Of a DNA stretch of 64,000 nucleotides, positions 16,741-26,521 are shown in pieces. The notes beneath the pieces are model-generated. The model made no database searches and was not told where the DNA came from. It saw only the letters and a program-made list of their open reading frames with translations. The first letter of the stretch is position 1. The number at the start of each line of letters is the position of its first letter. The position numbers and the translations under genes were made by a program. The stretch spans positions 1 through 64,000 of the forward strand of contig JBCCGK010000017.1 in the NCBI GenBank assembly GCA_039029315.1. Reading direction: 5' to 3'. Source of the DNA: JBCCCJ01 sp039029315. GTDB lineage: Bacteria > Bacteroidota > Bacteroidia > J057.

Positions 16741-19700
16741 CTATCTACGTCTCCATTTCCAGACTAACAATCCTAGAACAAGTAGACCGAGAACAAGTAG
16801 ACAAATAATCGAATATGGCCACCATTTCACTGGCAGCTCAATCGGTGCTTCATCCCCAATCAATACAAATGTACCCCAATAAAAAGGATGGCTGGCAGCT
16901 ACCGGAGCCTGGGCCAGATAGTTGAGTTTGGCTTTGCGGAGAGCTGCTGCTTTGGGTAGACCGTTTCGAAGATGGGTGAAGAAGTCCACCATGATCTCTG
17001 CGGTTGCCTGATCATCGGCTTTCCATAGACTCATGACGATATTGGGACAGCCTGCATATTTGAAAGCACGGGCCAGGGACATGATGCCTTCGCCGCGGTT
17101 TAACTTCCCTAGCCCAGTTTCGCATGCACTCAAAACGGCTAAATCAGTCTCCAATCGCATGTTATAAAGTTCATAGGCATATAGAAACCCATCTTCTGTT
17201 GAATCAGAATCAGAACCGAATAAAAAGCTTGAGTATTGAGACAGACTATCATTTAATAAGGCGTGCATGGCGAGATGCAAGATCTGGTTCCCTGATCCAA
17301 AAGATTTGAAGGAGCTTTCTGAAGCTTTCGATCCAAGAAAAGATAGACCTTCCCACAAATTGGCAGCGGTTTCAACTTCCTCCTGATTATGGAATAGAGG
17401 AGAGATTCCGTTTCGTAGACTGGGTATGGCATCCAACAATCTTTCAGGACCGGTAAAACTGGAGTCTATTGAATACTGTGGCGCAAATCCAGCATAGGTT
17501 CCGGAGTAAGTTCTCGCATTCTCTCGCTTATCTACAAAGAGAGAAGCAGAATACGCATACCTGACTTCGTAACTCTTAATCAAATAAGGGAGATCAGAGA
17601 AAGATTTGGAATGGGGGATTTGTTCTTTCAGCAGGATATCCCAGGGGAGATAGCCAAGATAGCTATCTGGGACAATGATCAGCCTCGGAGCTGAAATCTG
17701 GCTGAGGATTGGATGTAATAATTGTTGGTACAGATCAAATCCTAAAGTACTGAACAAGCGAAGTTCCTCTTTTTCACTAGACAGTTGTTCTCCCTTAAGC
17801 AGACGGATAAAATCCATTACTTTCTCTTGAAAATCCTGATCCATTGGCACTGTCAATACAAGCTCTTTTTCTTTCGTAGCACCAAATATCAGAATGCTTG
17901 AATCCTGTTCGAAGTACTCGATGAGCAAAGTAGAATCTGGTAGACTGGTTTGAAGTTCTTTGATTGTGCAGGTGCTAAGATCATATTTGAGATTGAAATA
18001 GTCTGGATGCGCAGAATTCAGTGTATTGATGATTGAATCGCGGGTTTCGCCCAGGCTTAGTATTTTTGAGGTCCAGGCAAATAGCTTTGAAGAATCAGCT
18101 TTTGCGCCTTTGTTTTTTTCATCTGACAAGCGTTTTTTATAGCTACTCAATTGACTAAGCACCTCTTGTTCCTTGCTGATCAGATCCTTGGGCACATCCA
18201 AAAAATCCAAATTGTTTGCCAAACGAACACCTTGTTTGAGCGTCATGCTCTTGCTTTTTTCAACCGTCTCAAAAGACAAGTCAAGATATGTGTGATCATT
18301 GGTCAATCTCCATAGATCCAGATATGTTTGAACAGCTCCTTGATAAACACCAAAACCCACTTCATTAAGAAATTCCTGATCCTCCCTTGAGGTAAATGAT
18401 TGATGCCTGGATTCAGCAAAATGTATGGCTAAGGCATAAGTTTCCGCAGCAGCAATAAGATCCTTGATATTCTCTGTCTCCTGATACTTCATCCTGAAAG
18501 CCCCCGCTTTTAGGTTCAAACATCTGGCAATTTGAAAATCCGATCCCAATTCTTCTTTCTTCGGATTTAAATAAACATCGGTTAGAGAGAGGGCAGGAAA
18601 ATAGATGTTCAAGGCTTGTTGATACCAGTACAGCGCGGAATCCGGATCACCCAACTCTCGGTATACTTTTCCAAGATTTCTATAGGTAATCGCATAATAC
18701 CAATGATTCTTTGCCAAAGACCTGTCATAAGATTCTATGGCCTGTTGATATCTGTTTATGGAAGCCTTTAGCTTTCCTTGTCTTCGAAGAATTGTCCCAA
18801 TCAAATTGTCAGTATAGCCTATGTCTGGATGTATTCCATTGAAGACCTTATCCAGAATATCCCTTGATGTATTTGCGTACACATAAGCCGAATCAAGTTT
18901 TTTTTGATCCAGATACATCCTTGCCAAATTAGCATATGAAGTCGCTACATCTTTATGATATTCTCCAAAAATCTCTTTCCTCAGTTCGAGCGCCTTACGA
19001 TAGTAAGTGAGTGCCTTAGATAAATCGTACATGTCCAGGTATAGGTTTCCCAATTCTTCGTAAGAACTTGGGATAAATCTATGATGCTCCCCCAGGTGTT
19101 GTGAAAATATATGTAAGGCTTGTTCTAGATAGGATTGAGCCTTGTCAAAATCCCCTGAAAACTTATAGATTTTTCCAAGGGTATTCATGTGTGGCGCAAG
19201 ATAAAAGTCAGAAGACCCATTCAGGTTTTCCAGAATACGAATTGCCTCTAAAGAATACGCTTCTGCTTTCTTAAGCATCCCGATCAGATAGTAGGACTCT
19301 CCCAGGGAACCAAGGGAATTTGCAACAGAAAGATGATTTTCTCCATATAATTGAATTCTGATATCCAGCGCTTTCTGGTCCAGCTCAATGGCCCGGTCAT
19401 ATTCTCTAAGTTTAGCATAATTGAGGGCGGCATTGTAAAGAGCAGCAGCATAAGATCTTGTTGAGGTTTTGTCCATTCTCTCTAAAATTGCCATTGCCTC
19501 CTCATAAATTCGGATCCCTTCTCTCACATCTCCTCTGTCTGCAACGATATTTCCAATATTGATGAGGCTATTCACCACAAGGATATGATCATTTCCAAAC
19601 AGCCTCCTTCTCATCTCCAACCCTTTTTGATGCGCCTCTTTAGCAGGCTCATATTTTCCAGTAAAGTAGTAAAGCCCTCCTAATACGTAGAAAGCCTCCG

Positions 19701-20085
19701 CAAGAACTTTATGTTCTCCCAAATGATTCTCCCCCAGATGGATTGCCTCCTTCAACTGCTGTTCAGCAGTAGCATAATTTCCCAGGAATCGATGACACAA
19801 GCCGATGCCAATCAGACAGTTGACCCGATTCTCATATCCATACAGCTCTGATTGATGCTGATTGAGTTGTTCGTAAAAGATCCTGGCTTCTTCGTAATGG
19901 ATTATCGCACTGTCGTATTGTCTCTGCTTCTCGTATTTCCTGGCTTTTGCATAGAACTCTTTGGCCACGGTGGAATCTGGAGCCTGTCCATAACAAGTCC
20001 CAATGATCCCAAGGAGAATCAAGAACAATTGGAAGGCCAACTCATTAGAAGTCCTGGCAAAAAGCGATAGACAAAACATGATCAT
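16741..20085 (-). CDS. TPR-CHAT domain protein (caspase-like), membrane-anchored
   Basis: The 1114-residue protein has a signal peptide (cut near CYGQA, residue 34), about ten TPR units to residue 480 (e.g. ALTYYRKALELRKEIFGEYH), a helical linker, and a C-terminal CHAT domain (about 760-1085). The likely caspase-type dyad is H941 (LAMHALL) and C988 (LSACETG). The family block KADDQATAEIMVDFF follows, then one membrane helix and a WKWRRR tail that should stop transfer, so protease and TPRs would face the periplasm. Its ATG overlaps the stop of the upstream paralogue (ATGA). CHAT proteins act as TPR-gated proteases in several conflict systems. The substrate is unknown, but the nearby EAD/trypsin operon is suggestive. 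Confidence 0.9.
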   Translation of the reverse strand: MIMFCLSLFARTSNELAFQLFLILLGIIGTCYGQAPDSTVAKEFYAKARKYEKQRQYDSAIIHYEEARIFYEQLNQHQSELYGYENRVNCLIGIGLCHRFLGNYATAEQQLKEAIHLGENHLGEHKVLAEAFYVLGGLYYFTGKYEPAKEAHQKGLEMRRRLFGNDHILVVNSLINIGNIVADRGDVREGIRIYEEAMAILERMDKTSTRSYAAALYNAALNYAKLREYDRAIELDQKALDIRIQLYGENHLSVANSLGSLGESYYLIGMLKKAEAYSLEAIRILENLNGSSDFYLAPHMNTLGKIYKFSGDFDKAQSYLEQALHIFSQHLGEHHRFIPSSYEELGNLYLDMYDLSKALTYYRKALELRKEIFGEYHKDVATSYANLARMYLDQKKLDSAYVYANTSRDILDKVFNGIHPDIGYTDNLIGTILRRQGKLKASINRYQQAIESYDRSLAKNHWYYAITYRNLGKVYRELGDPDSALYWYQQALNIYFPALSLTDVYLNPKKEELGSDFQIARCLNLKAGAFRMKYQETENIKDLIAAAETYALAIHFAESRHQSFTSREDQEFLNEVGFGVYQGAVQTYLDLWRLTNDHTYLDLSFETVEKSKSMTLKQGVRLANNLDFLDVPKDLISKEQEVLSQLSSYKKRLSDEKNKGAKADSSKLFAWTSKILSLGETRDSIINTLNSAHPDYFNLKYDLSTCTIKELQTSLPDSTLLIEYFEQDSSILIFGATKEKELVLTVPMDQDFQEKVMDFIRLLKGEQLSSEKEELRLFSTLGFDLYQQLLHPILSQISAPRLIIVPDSYLGYLPWDILLKEQIPHSKSFSDLPYLIKSYEVRYAYSASLFVDKRENARTYSGTYAGFAPQYSIDSSFTGPERLLDAIPSLRNGISPLFHNQEEVETAANLWEGLSFLGSKASESSFKSFGSGNQILHLAMHALLNDSLSQYSSFLFGSDSDSTEDGFLYAYELYNMRLETDLAVLSACETGLGKLNRGEGIMSLARAFKYAGCPNIVMSLWKADDQATAEIMVDFFTHLRNGLPKAAALRKAKLNYLAQAPVAASHPFYWGTFVLIGDEAPIELPVKWWPYSIICLLVLGLLVLGLLVWKWRRR
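16904..17090. repeat. Near-identical CHAT block, copy 1
   Basis: 187 bp inside the CHAT domain with only about 7 mismatches (by eye) to 20251-20437, although the two genes are strongly diverged elsewhere. It encodes the region from the 'GEGIMSLA' block to the 'AQAP' block. Gene conversion between the paralogues is the simplest explanation. Confidence 0.75.
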
Positions 20086-22862
20086 GATTCAGATTTTCCC
20101 CTATTGATTCCAGTCAGTCTATAAAAAATCAACCCTCCAGCAATGACAAGTCCGCCCAATAACCACATCCAATTCTGTGGCATCTCAATCGGCTGATCAT
20201 CTCCAATCAATACGAATGTGCCCCAATAGAAAGGATGGCTATTAGCCGCAGGAGCCTGGGCCAGATAGTCGAGTTTGGCTTTGCGGAGAGCTGCTGCTTT
20301 GGGTAGACCATTTCGAAGATGTGTGAAGAAATCTACCATGATCTCTGCGGTTGCCTGATCATCGGCTTTCCATAGACTCATGACGATATTGGGACAGCCT
20401 GCATATTTGAAGGCATGGGCCAGGGACATGATGCCTTCTCCCATTTGGAGTTTGCCCAGGCCAGTTTCGCAAGCACTGAGGACAGCCAGATTTGTCTTGA
20501 GTCGCATCCCATACAGTTCATAGGCATAGAGAAAATGGTCTTCAACTGAATCAGAATCGGCGGCAAACACCAAGCCGGAATATTCTGGCACGCTGTCATT
20601 CACAAGGGCATGCATGGCCAGATGCAGAATCGCAGAGTTTCCGGCTCCTGATTTAAAAGAAGATTCCGTTGCTGCCATACCTAATTTTGCCGTACCTTCA
20701 AACAACTCACTACTTTGCTGAATTTCAGACCGATTGTGTTTCAAAGGAGCAAATCCCTCCCGCAATCCTCGATACATAGTTTGGACTGTTTCATTGGCAG
20801 ATAGCATTCCTGCCCCATAATCTGGGGCATAGCCCAGATATCCTTGATCAGCTTGATCTGAAGGGAGGGGAGTATTCATCAGAAGAGTAGCTGAATATTC
20901 AACTTGAAGCTGATATTTTCTGATAAGGTAAGGCAGTTGAGCAAAAGTAGTAGATCCCTCTGTCGTGTCCGTGGCCAACAGCTCAAAAGGGAAATATCCC
21001 AATTGTGCATCAGGGATAATGATCAGTTTGGGTCGAGACATCTCAGACAATACCGGAGCCAATAAGGATTGGTACAATTCATGCCCCAGAGCTTCGAAAG
21101 CATCTGGATCTGAATGGTTGTCAGGTGGCTGAGCATTGATTTGCCTGAAGTTTTCTAATTGGGAGGCAAATTCCCGATCAATTGGTACTTTGTAAAACCT
21201 AAGCTTTTCCTTATTGATCCCAAATATGAATAGATTCATCCGTCCCAGAAAAAATTCTACCAGCAAGGTAGAATCTGGCAGAACAGCCTGGATATCCTTC
21301 ATTGTTGGAATGGCCATTTCATATTTCAGATCAAAGTATCTCGGATACTGATTCTGAAATACTTCAATCAGAGAATCTCTGGATGTTTCCAATGCGATAA
21401 GTTTTTTTCTTATGGCAAAAACGCTGGACGTATCTATGTTGCGTTGTATCGTCAAAGCCCCATTAGCCTCACGAATAGAGGCTTCCAGTTTACGCTCCAA
21501 ATCTTCCAGCTCTTGAGGAAGTCCGAAATGCTTGATTGCCTGACCTGAGCGGAGTGAATAGACTAATTGTGTGCTTCGAATAAACTCCCCTGCCCAAAAG
21601 GCTTGATCTATGAATGAGAGATCTTGTGTTTGCCCATAAAGTTCCTGCCAGATATCATAATAAAGTTCCATGATTCCCTTGGATTTCCCCATTATGACTC
21701 CTATATCTGCCCAATTTTGTTGGCCTTTTCGCATTTCATACACAAATTGTAGAAAGATCTCCATACTTTCCTTTGCTGCAATCAGGTCTCTCCTGTTTTC
21801 TCCATGATCTAGATATCTCCAATACAAGATTGTAGCTTTATAATTCAATACATCCATCAGCCTCCCTCTTGCGAGAATGATATGTTCATTCATTGGATTG
21901 GCATATACATTCTTATCAGAGAAGTCTCTGGTACAGGAGATCAGGGCTTTCTGGAAATAGAGCAAGGCTTCATCGTAGTTTTGCAGGTCTCCATATACAA
22001 TCCCAATATAGGTTTGGGTCCGGGCGACATCCGGATGTCGCATTCCATAAACAGATTCCTCAATTTGGAGTGCTTGCTTGAAATATGTGATGGCCTTCTG
22101 ATATTGGCCCATTCCTCTATTCGTCAGACCTAAAATAAAGTAAGCATATGCCAAATCTGGATCTTGATAACCCTCATGATCCAGATACAGCTGGATGGCC
22201 TCTTCCAAATGCGTAATAGCTTCATCATACCTTCGGAACACCTGTAAAGAAAGACCCAAACTGACGTAATATTCCGCCAGGTCTATATGGTTTTTGCCAT
22301 ACAACTGTTCGGCAAGAATCACCGCCTGTTGATGATTTTCAACAGCCAAAATAAAATTCCTGACATAAAAATTAGCATGCCCCATGCTATTGTATACCCT
22401 CGCCACTTCTATAGTTTGAGTACCAATATTTTGCTGATAGGCAACAAGGGCTTTCTGATAATGCGTCAATGCTCCAAATGCCTGTCCTTTGTCTTTCAGG
22501 ACCATACCTAGATTATGATGTGCATCGGCAACATCTGAATGCTGATCTCCCAGGGAAAATTGCAACATCTCAAGAGCCTTATTCAGATATACCTGAGCAC
22601 TGTCCATTTCCTGTAAGGCCATATGCCCTTTTCCGATGTTTAGGTGCAGCTTCCCTACGGTGACACCCTCTTTCTTTGCTTCGGGAGGATATTGCTTGAG
22701 GGCTTCTTTATAGGTGTCAATGGCTTCAGAGTATTGCCCGATTGCCATCTGTTCATTGCCAGTCTGCAACAATTGTTGGATCTCTGAGATATTCTGGGCC
22801 TGGCAACAGAAAGAGACCAGGAAGAGGGGGAGAAGAATTTTAGGGCGAAGTTTCATACGCAT
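20082..22862 (-). CDS. TPR-CHAT domain protein (caspase-like), second paralogue
   Basis: The 926-residue protein has a signal peptide (cut near CCQAQ, residue 23), some seven TPR units (about 30-310, e.g. ALTHYQKALVAYQQNIGTQT), a helical region and a CHAT domain (about 570-895). The predicted dyad is H751 (LAMHALV) and C798 (LSACETG). One membrane helix lies near 900-918, followed by a basic tail (TGINRGKSES). It is first of the two-gene minus-strand unit and shares an ATGA overlap with the longer paralogue, so the two are probably made together and may form a pair. Its 5' side faces the divergent gene group that starts at 23097. Confidence 0.9.
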   Translation of the reverse strand: MRMKLRPKILLPLFLVSFCCQAQNISEIQQLLQTGNEQMAIGQYSEAIDTYKEALKQYPPEAKKEGVTVGKLHLNIGKGHMALQEMDSAQVYLNKALEMLQFSLGDQHSDVADAHHNLGMVLKDKGQAFGALTHYQKALVAYQQNIGTQTIEVARVYNSMGHANFYVRNFILAVENHQQAVILAEQLYGKNHIDLAEYYVSLGLSLQVFRRYDEAITHLEEAIQLYLDHEGYQDPDLAYAYFILGLTNRGMGQYQKAITYFKQALQIEESVYGMRHPDVARTQTYIGIVYGDLQNYDEALLYFQKALISCTRDFSDKNVYANPMNEHIILARGRLMDVLNYKATILYWRYLDHGENRRDLIAAKESMEIFLQFVYEMRKGQQNWADIGVIMGKSKGIMELYYDIWQELYGQTQDLSFIDQAFWAGEFIRSTQLVYSLRSGQAIKHFGLPQELEDLERKLEASIREANGALTIQRNIDTSSVFAIRKKLIALETSRDSLIEVFQNQYPRYFDLKYEMAIPTMKDIQAVLPDSTLLVEFFLGRMNLFIFGINKEKLRFYKVPIDREFASQLENFRQINAQPPDNHSDPDAFEALGHELYQSLLAPVLSEMSRPKLIIIPDAQLGYFPFELLATDTTEGSTTFAQLPYLIRKYQLQVEYSATLLMNTPLPSDQADQGYLGYAPDYGAGMLSANETVQTMYRGLREGFAPLKHNRSEIQQSSELFEGTAKLGMAATESSFKSGAGNSAILHLAMHALVNDSVPEYSGLVFAADSDSVEDHFLYAYELYGMRLKTNLAVLSACETGLGKLQMGEGIMSLAHAFKYAGCPNIVMSLWKADDQATAEIMVDFFTHLRNGLPKAAALRKAKLDYLAQAPAANSHPFYWGTFVLIGDDQPIEMPQNWMWLLGGLVIAGGLIFYRLTGINRGKSES
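20251..20437. repeat. Near-identical CHAT block, copy 2
   Basis: Partner of 16904-17090, of equal length and with no gaps. The flanking sequence on both sides loses similarity quickly at the DNA level, while the protein family stays recognisable. Confidence 0.75.
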
Positions 22863-23013
22863 ATCATTCCATAGAAGATGGATGACATCTTCATGTTCGA
22901 CATAAAGTGAAGGAAAATCAGCGTTTAAGAGTCAAGATACAACTTTTTCCCTTCCTTCCAAAGGCCGAATTTTTCGACCAACCGAAGAGGAAAAGAAAAA
23001 AATTGAAAAAGTG

Positions 23014-23049
23014 GGTTACCGGATAAGAACGACTGCGACTTAAGCGAGT
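23014..23049 (+). promoter_or_regulatory. Bipartite motif, copy 2 (candidate dedicated promoter)
   Basis: GGTTACCG (23014-23021), 8 bases, then CGACTGCGAC, T, TAAGCGAGT (23030-23049). Both elements and their spacing equal those at 11344-11379. The site lies 47 bases before the ATG at 23097, on the same strand as that gene. It suggests that the 23097 group is co-regulated with the sigma/EAD/protease operon. Confidence 0.6.
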
Positions 23050-23096
23050 GAACATAGAATCCAAAACAATTTTGATCCATTAATCAATTGAACATC

Positions 23097-23783
23097 ATGA
23101 ATTGGCAACAAGATTTTTACGAAACAGCCTACCATCGCTCTCCCCACTATCTGGAGGTATATCGGGCTTCTCTTCCAACTCCATATCGATATGCATCAGA
23201 GGAAGAGCTGAGCTGGATGCTAGAAGAAACTCTGAGTGGCCTGGACCCTTTGGAAGTAGAAGGCTTTTGGAAAAACCTGTATTCTAGAGCAAAAAATTCT
23301 CTTATCGGCGTTCTTCCTTCAATAGGAGGGGTTTTAGCAGGTGACCTAGGAAAAAAAGCCGGTGAATTTGTCAAGGAAAAACTGGGAGGCAAATCGGACG
23401 CACAAGAGGAGGAAATAAAAGACAAGGCCGCAGCAGAACTCCTGGCATTTACTCAGACAAAAGAGTTCGCCCGCTTATTGCAAAAACAAGCCACTTCATC
23501 CGTCTTAAATTCTATGATTTCCACAACAGTTGATGGAAAAAAAGTCCGTATTTCCTATTTGAAAGTCATCACAGAACTGAACCGCATGACGACTCAGATC
23601 ATGCAACATATTCACCAAAACAAACCCACAAAAAACAACAAGGTCTCTGAATCTTACGATCATTTTCTCACATACAGCCTTCCAGCATCGAGGAATATGC
23701 AATACCTGTTAGAATCGGCTTATGATGAGGGATTGGAACATCATTTTTTGGAAGAACCAATCTATGAGGATTGGCACGATTGA
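23097..23783 (+). CDS. Unknown protein with glycine-rich amphipathic segment, candidate effector
   Basis: The 228-residue protein is mostly helical. I do not recognise it. Residues about 58-98 hold a hydrophobic, glycine-spaced stretch (IGVLPSIGGVLAGDLGKKAG), like the glycine-zipper segments of membrane-active peptides. It has no signal peptide. A TTG three codons upstream (23088) would extend the frame, but ATG at 23097 fits the 'aacatcATG' context also seen at the next gene. It stands 47 bases after the second bipartite motif and heads a group with a coiled-coil protein, a subtilisin and an OmpA-like protein. A membrane-acting effector is a hypothesis. Confidence 0.75.
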   Translation: MNWQQDFYETAYHRSPHYLEVYRASLPTPYRYASEEELSWMLEETLSGLDPLEVEGFWKNLYSRAKNSLIGVLPSIGGVLAGDLGKKAGEFVKEKLGGKSDAQEEEIKDKAAAELLAFTQTKEFARLLQKQATSSVLNSMISTTVDGKKVRISYLKVITELNRMTTQIMQHIHQNKPTKNNKVSESYDHFLTYSLPASRNMQYLLESAYDEGLEHHFLEEPIYEDWHD

Positions 23784-23839
23784 ACCAGATCACCTTCACC
23801 TATTTTTTATATTCAATTAACACGTAAACACCTAACATC

Positions 23840-24622
23840 ATGAGTTATTACGAAGATTATTTCGCAGAACAAGACGATCTCTCTTATGAGAATTTTGACA
23901 TGGATTTGGACGGGGATCTCCTGGATGATGAGGAAGATCTCCTGGAGAATCGCTGGATTCCTGGACATCGATCCCGCAGAGGGATTCGCCCACATCCTCG
24001 GAGGCCATATGGATCGAACAAACCGCGTCCCAGACCGAGACCGAGACCAAGACCTACTGTCGTATCACCGTATGTCCAGCCAAATCAACCTGTAGCTCCC
24101 ATGACTTATCCTGTTTCTCCGTCAGGTTTCTCGCCTAATCCAGTTGGTACACAACAAACCATTGCAAACCTTCAGGCCCAGCTTGCCAAACTCAAACGAA
24201 ATGAACAGAAAATCGCAAAAGCCACAGTGGAATTGGGCCATGATCAAGACACTAAAACGGAGATAGACGAACAACAGACCCAGGACATTGAGAAGATTCA
24301 AAAGGCTCGCAAGCAGGAAAAACTCATGAATCTCTTGTTGCAAAATGTGATTACACCCTATAAGGAAATTGTATTATCCAAAACGGCTGCAGGAAAAACA
24401 GTAACAGAGACTCATAAAATTGACAAATTAGTCCAGGACCCATTTGCCAATATTCTTCCACTTTTGTTGGAGCAAGATGATTCTGAACAAAATCCCATGA
24501 TGAAGATATTGCCTTTCTTCCTGCTTATGCAACAACAGAATTCAACTGATGAGAACGGAAGCAGTTCAGATAACAATTTTGCTCAATGGATGCCATTTCT
24601 TTTGTTAAGCCAATTGAAATAA
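23840..24622 (+). CDS. Unknown protein: acidic N-terminus, Arg/Pro tract, coiled coil
   Basis: The 260-residue protein is built of distinct low-complexity blocks: a very acidic start (residues 1-40, many Asp/Glu), a basic Arg/Pro tract (about 48-75, with RPRPRPRPRP), a Pro/Ser linker to about 98, a coiled coil (about 100-170: TIANLQAQLAKLKRNEQKI) and a helical C-terminus rich in Leu and Gln. No family was recognised. It lies 56 bases after the glycine-rich gene and ends before a hairpin. The charge-segregated layout suggests a scaffold that binds a partner or nucleic acid. That is a guess. Confidence 0.72.
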   Translation: MSYYEDYFAEQDDLSYENFDMDLDGDLLDDEEDLLENRWIPGHRSRRGIRPHPRRPYGSNKPRPRPRPRPRPTVVSPYVQPNQPVAPMTYPVSPSGFSPNPVGTQQTIANLQAQLAKLKRNEQKIAKATVELGHDQDTKTEIDEQQTQDIEKIQKARKQEKLMNLLLQNVITPYKEIVLSKTAAGKTVTETHKIDKLVQDPFANILPLLLEQDDSEQNPMMKILPFFLLMQQQNSTDENGSSSDNNFAQWMPFLLLSQLK

Positions 24623-24703
24623 ACACTGAAAACGAGTAGACCCACATCTTATACATATTCTCCATCGACATTCACTCTAGGAAAAGGGCCTTTTTCACGG
24701 GAA

Positions 24704-24740
24704 AGAGGTCAGAGATCGTCTGACCTCTCCTTTTCCTCTT
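24704..24740 (+). terminator. Hairpin with following T-rich run, candidate terminator
   Basis: A perfect 10-bp stem, AGAGGTCAGA (24704-24713) and TCTGACCTCT (24719-24728), with loop GATCG and followed by CCTTTTCCTCTT. It sits between the coiled-coil gene and the subtilisin gene. The T-run is interrupted by C, so it could attenuate rather than stop transcription. Confidence 0.5.
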
Positions 24741-24753
24741 ATTCTCTCGTAAC

Positions 24754-26493
24754 ATGGACCCAATTTTACAAGAACAGCTATTTCGGGGAAATCCCAGTGA
24801 TGAAATGGAGGTGATTCTCAAACTTCGGTCAGATCAAATCTTACCGAAACAGACCCGAATCATCTCACGATTTGGAGAAATAGCCACTTGTAGAATTCCC
24901 AGAACCAGCATCCATGACTTATGGTCTCATCCGAATGTGGAAGATGTCCAGGCATGTAGGCACGTTACATTGGAAGAATCTAATTCTGTCCCATCAAGTG
25001 CCAGGCTAGCAGGCGGATCCAGTGCTTTTGCCAGTAAGAGAAAAAAACCATTTGACTTCTCAGGCAAAGGCGTTGTTCTGGGGATTATCGACAAAGGATT
25101 TGATCCCACGCATCCGGACTTCATTGATCCATCAGGTTCCAGTCGTTTCCTCGCCATGTGGGACCAATCCTCAACGCTTGGAAACAATAGCTATGGCTAT
25201 GGCAGAATGTTCTTTCAAAAAGAACTCAATGCAGCCATTCGATCCAGGCAACCATTTCAAACACTCGCTTATCATCCTGCCTGGTTTGATCCCGGTCAAA
25301 TGGGCTCTCACGGGACGCATACATGTGGCATAGCAGCTGGAAATGGTCGGACCGGTCCCATGGGGGTTGCTCCTGATGTAGAGATTGTAGCAGTCAATCT
25401 TTCCCTCGGACGCACAGGCAAACAGATCTCTCTTGGCAACTCTGTCCGATTGCTGGAAGCCATAGATTTCATTTCAAAGGTAGCAGGCAATCAACCCTTG
25501 GTCATCTCCTGTAGCATTGGGCTGCATGCAGGCGACCACAAAGGTGCTTCCTTGTTTGAGCAGGCCATTGACTACTGGCTTCAGGAACGCAAGGCTCGTG
25601 CCTGTGTGATGAGTTGTGGGAATTATTTTCTGTCAAATACACATCAATCTGGCAAGCTGAGGCAAGGAGAACAGCAAAGGATCTCCTGGGTGGTGAGACC
25701 CAGAGACCGAACTCCCAATGAATTGGAACTGTGGTACTCCTCTCAGGATGAACTGGAGATTGCAGTATGTCTACCCAACTCTAAGCAATGTTTCCGAGTG
25801 CTTCCACAAACTCGAAAAACACTCATCCTCCATGGGCAGAAGATTGGATCATTGTATCACAGATTGGACCCAAATACGCAGGACAATCAAGTTGTCTGCT
25901 ACCTCTATCCGCATGCACCAGCAGGAAGGTGGAATTTACAACTTTTTGCCAAAGACATACAACAGGGTGGCTATCATGCCTATATCGAGAAGGATAGTCC
26001 ACTGGGCAATGATCAATCCTTTTTCCCCCAATCCGAGGCCAATCCACTGTTCACCACGGGGTCGATCTGCAATGGCTTCCTCTCAATTGCAGTAGGAGCT
26101 GTTGACTCCCATTCCAAAGGATTCAAACTTGCTCCTTTCAGCAGTGCCGGACCGACTGCAGACTTCCGGGTGAAACCAGAAATTTGTGCAGAGGGCATGA
26201 ACGTTCCTGGTCCCAAATCAGCAGGTAAAGGCATGGTCCGATCAACAGGCGAACACACGCTGAAATCGGGCACGAGCATGGCCTGCCCACATGTCGCAGG
26301 AGCCATTGCCCTGCTGTTTGAAGCTACTCCCAGACCTCTGCACATTCAGGAAACGCGTGAGCTGCTGTTTTCCAGTACACTGAAACCTGAGATTATTTCC
26401 AGACTTGATCGATACCGATATGGATATGGGGTGCTGGATATTGAAAAAGCCCTGGAACAGATAAATACAACCGCCTTATCAAAGAGGCAATAA
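24754..26493 (+). CDS. S8 family (subtilisin-like) serine peptidase, no signal peptide
   Basis: The 579-residue protein has the full subtilase triad: D113 (GIIDKGFDPTHPDF), H186 (MGSHGTHT) and S508 (KSGTSMACPHVAGA). About 100 residues precede the catalytic core and could act as a pro-region (about 18-75, with an inhibitor-like beta pattern). A long insert lies between the His and Ser blocks (about 250-440). No export signal is visible, so it is probably cytoplasmic, which is unusual for a degradative subtilase but common for proteases in bacterial conflict or self-processing loci. It lies in the group led by the glycine-rich gene and 28 bases before the OmpA-like gene. Confidence 0.9.
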   Translation: MDPILQEQLFRGNPSDEMEVILKLRSDQILPKQTRIISRFGEIATCRIPRTSIHDLWSHPNVEDVQACRHVTLEESNSVPSSARLAGGSSAFASKRKKPFDFSGKGVVLGIIDKGFDPTHPDFIDPSGSSRFLAMWDQSSTLGNNSYGYGRMFFQKELNAAIRSRQPFQTLAYHPAWFDPGQMGSHGTHTCGIAAGNGRTGPMGVAPDVEIVAVNLSLGRTGKQISLGNSVRLLEAIDFISKVAGNQPLVISCSIGLHAGDHKGASLFEQAIDYWLQERKARACVMSCGNYFLSNTHQSGKLRQGEQQRISWVVRPRDRTPNELELWYSSQDELEIAVCLPNSKQCFRVLPQTRKTLILHGQKIGSLYHRLDPNTQDNQVVCYLYPHAPAGRWNLQLFAKDIQQGGYHAYIEKDSPLGNDQSFFPQSEANPLFTTGSICNGFLSIAVGAVDSHSKGFKLAPFSSAGPTADFRVKPEICAEGMNVPGPKSAGKGMVRSTGEHTLKSGTSMACPHVAGAIALLFEATPRPLHIQETRELLFSSTLKPEIISRLDRYRYGYGVLDIEKALEQINTTALSKRQ

Positions 26494-26521
26494 TTTTCTC
26501 CATTACTAAACAAACAACATT

